From G963664835 sp965220775 (GTDB taxonomy: Bacteria; Chloroflexota; UBA6077; FW602-bin22; JBCLEL01): a stretch of 64,000 bases of DNA. The stretch's first letter is position 1. Each line of letters starts with the position of its first letter. Positions 63,926-64,000 of this stretch are shown in pieces. The stretch spans positions 1 through 64,000 of the forward strand of contig OZ244845.1 of NCBI GenBank assembly GCA_965220775.1, given 5' to 3'. Made by a program: the position numbers and the translations under genes. The notes beneath the pieces are model-generated. The model had not been told where the DNA came from. It ran no database searches and saw only the letters and a list, made by a program, of their open reading frames with translations.

Positions 63926-64000
63926 CCGGAAAGACGCTCTTCTCACTCTTCATGCCAAACCTCCACCTGTTGAGCGTTGCGTCCTACAGCCTAATCACAC

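Overview
The window reads as a chromosomal piece of a moderately GC-rich, aerobic bacterium. Chloroflexota, possibly a SAR202-like or related environmental lineage, is my best guess. The reasons are the mandelate-racemase-type enolase beside a Gfo/Idh/MocA dehydrogenase, a caa3-type oxidase with subunit II fused to cytochrome c, many toxin-antitoxin pairs, secreted proteins with LGFP-like 'LGYP...QWRPE' modules, and frequent GTG/TTG starts. This assignment is inference; no rRNA or other strong phylogenetic marker is present.

Layout. (1) 0-3.5 kb: a leftward catabolic operon (dehydrogenase, enolase-superfamily enzyme, frameshifted ABM-like monooxygenase) and a Phd/PIN toxin-antitoxin pair. (2) 3.8-8.6 kb: a putative lipoprotein with three PsbP-like modules, VapBC, a zinc alcohol dehydrogenase and HicAB with a palindromic operator. 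(3) 8.7-15.0 kb: a defence island with a two-gene Hachiman system (HamA nuclease, HamB helicase), a class II Fic protein, BrnTA and PIN remnants. (4) 15-20.3 kb: decayed mobile DNA (IS21 and IS5-like fragments, a possible group II intron 5' part), a spermidine-synthase-like methyltransferase, an arrestin/Spo0M-like protein, a peroxiredoxin, tRNA-Ala(CGC) and two broken copies of its 3' part. (5) 20.4-22.3 kb: 107-bp tandem repeats, moeA and tatA.

(6) 22.5-44.3 kb is the most unusual part. Five leftward genes for exported proteins share a roughly 195-residue module (six copies in all). It is joined to a GH18 glycosidase, a Pro/Thr tail, 16 Ig-like repeats, 5 Ig-like repeats, or 8 cadherin-like repeats. 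The later members of this family are separated by large non-coding arrays: a 121-bp satellite (13 copies) and GC-rich palindromic arrays. (7) 44.3-52 kb: the palindromic arrays surround a RAYT (REP-associated tyrosine transposase). The array hairpins carry the GTAG foot expected of REP elements, so transposase and substrate appear to sit together. A clan GH-A glycosidase and one conserved hypothetical gene lie in the same stretch.

(8) 52-56.2 kb: coxB-coxA-coxC-coxD for a caa3-type terminal oxidase. (9) 56.4-64 kb: a second copy of a roughly 327-bp MITE-like element (the first is at 24.5 kb), an internally duplicated membrane protein, tRNA-His with terminator, a VOC protein, an MNT/HEPN pair whose HEPN gene is broken by an 11-bp duplication, a membrane-anchored FG-GAP/ASPIC protein with an internal twin-arginine motif, and a J-like/DUF4062 fusion.

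Functional links: the oxidase is a clear operon. TatA may serve the twin-arginine protein at 59-61 kb. The 22-48 kb block looks like a cell-surface locus that expands by repeat recombination. All family assignments come from reading motifs; no database search was run.
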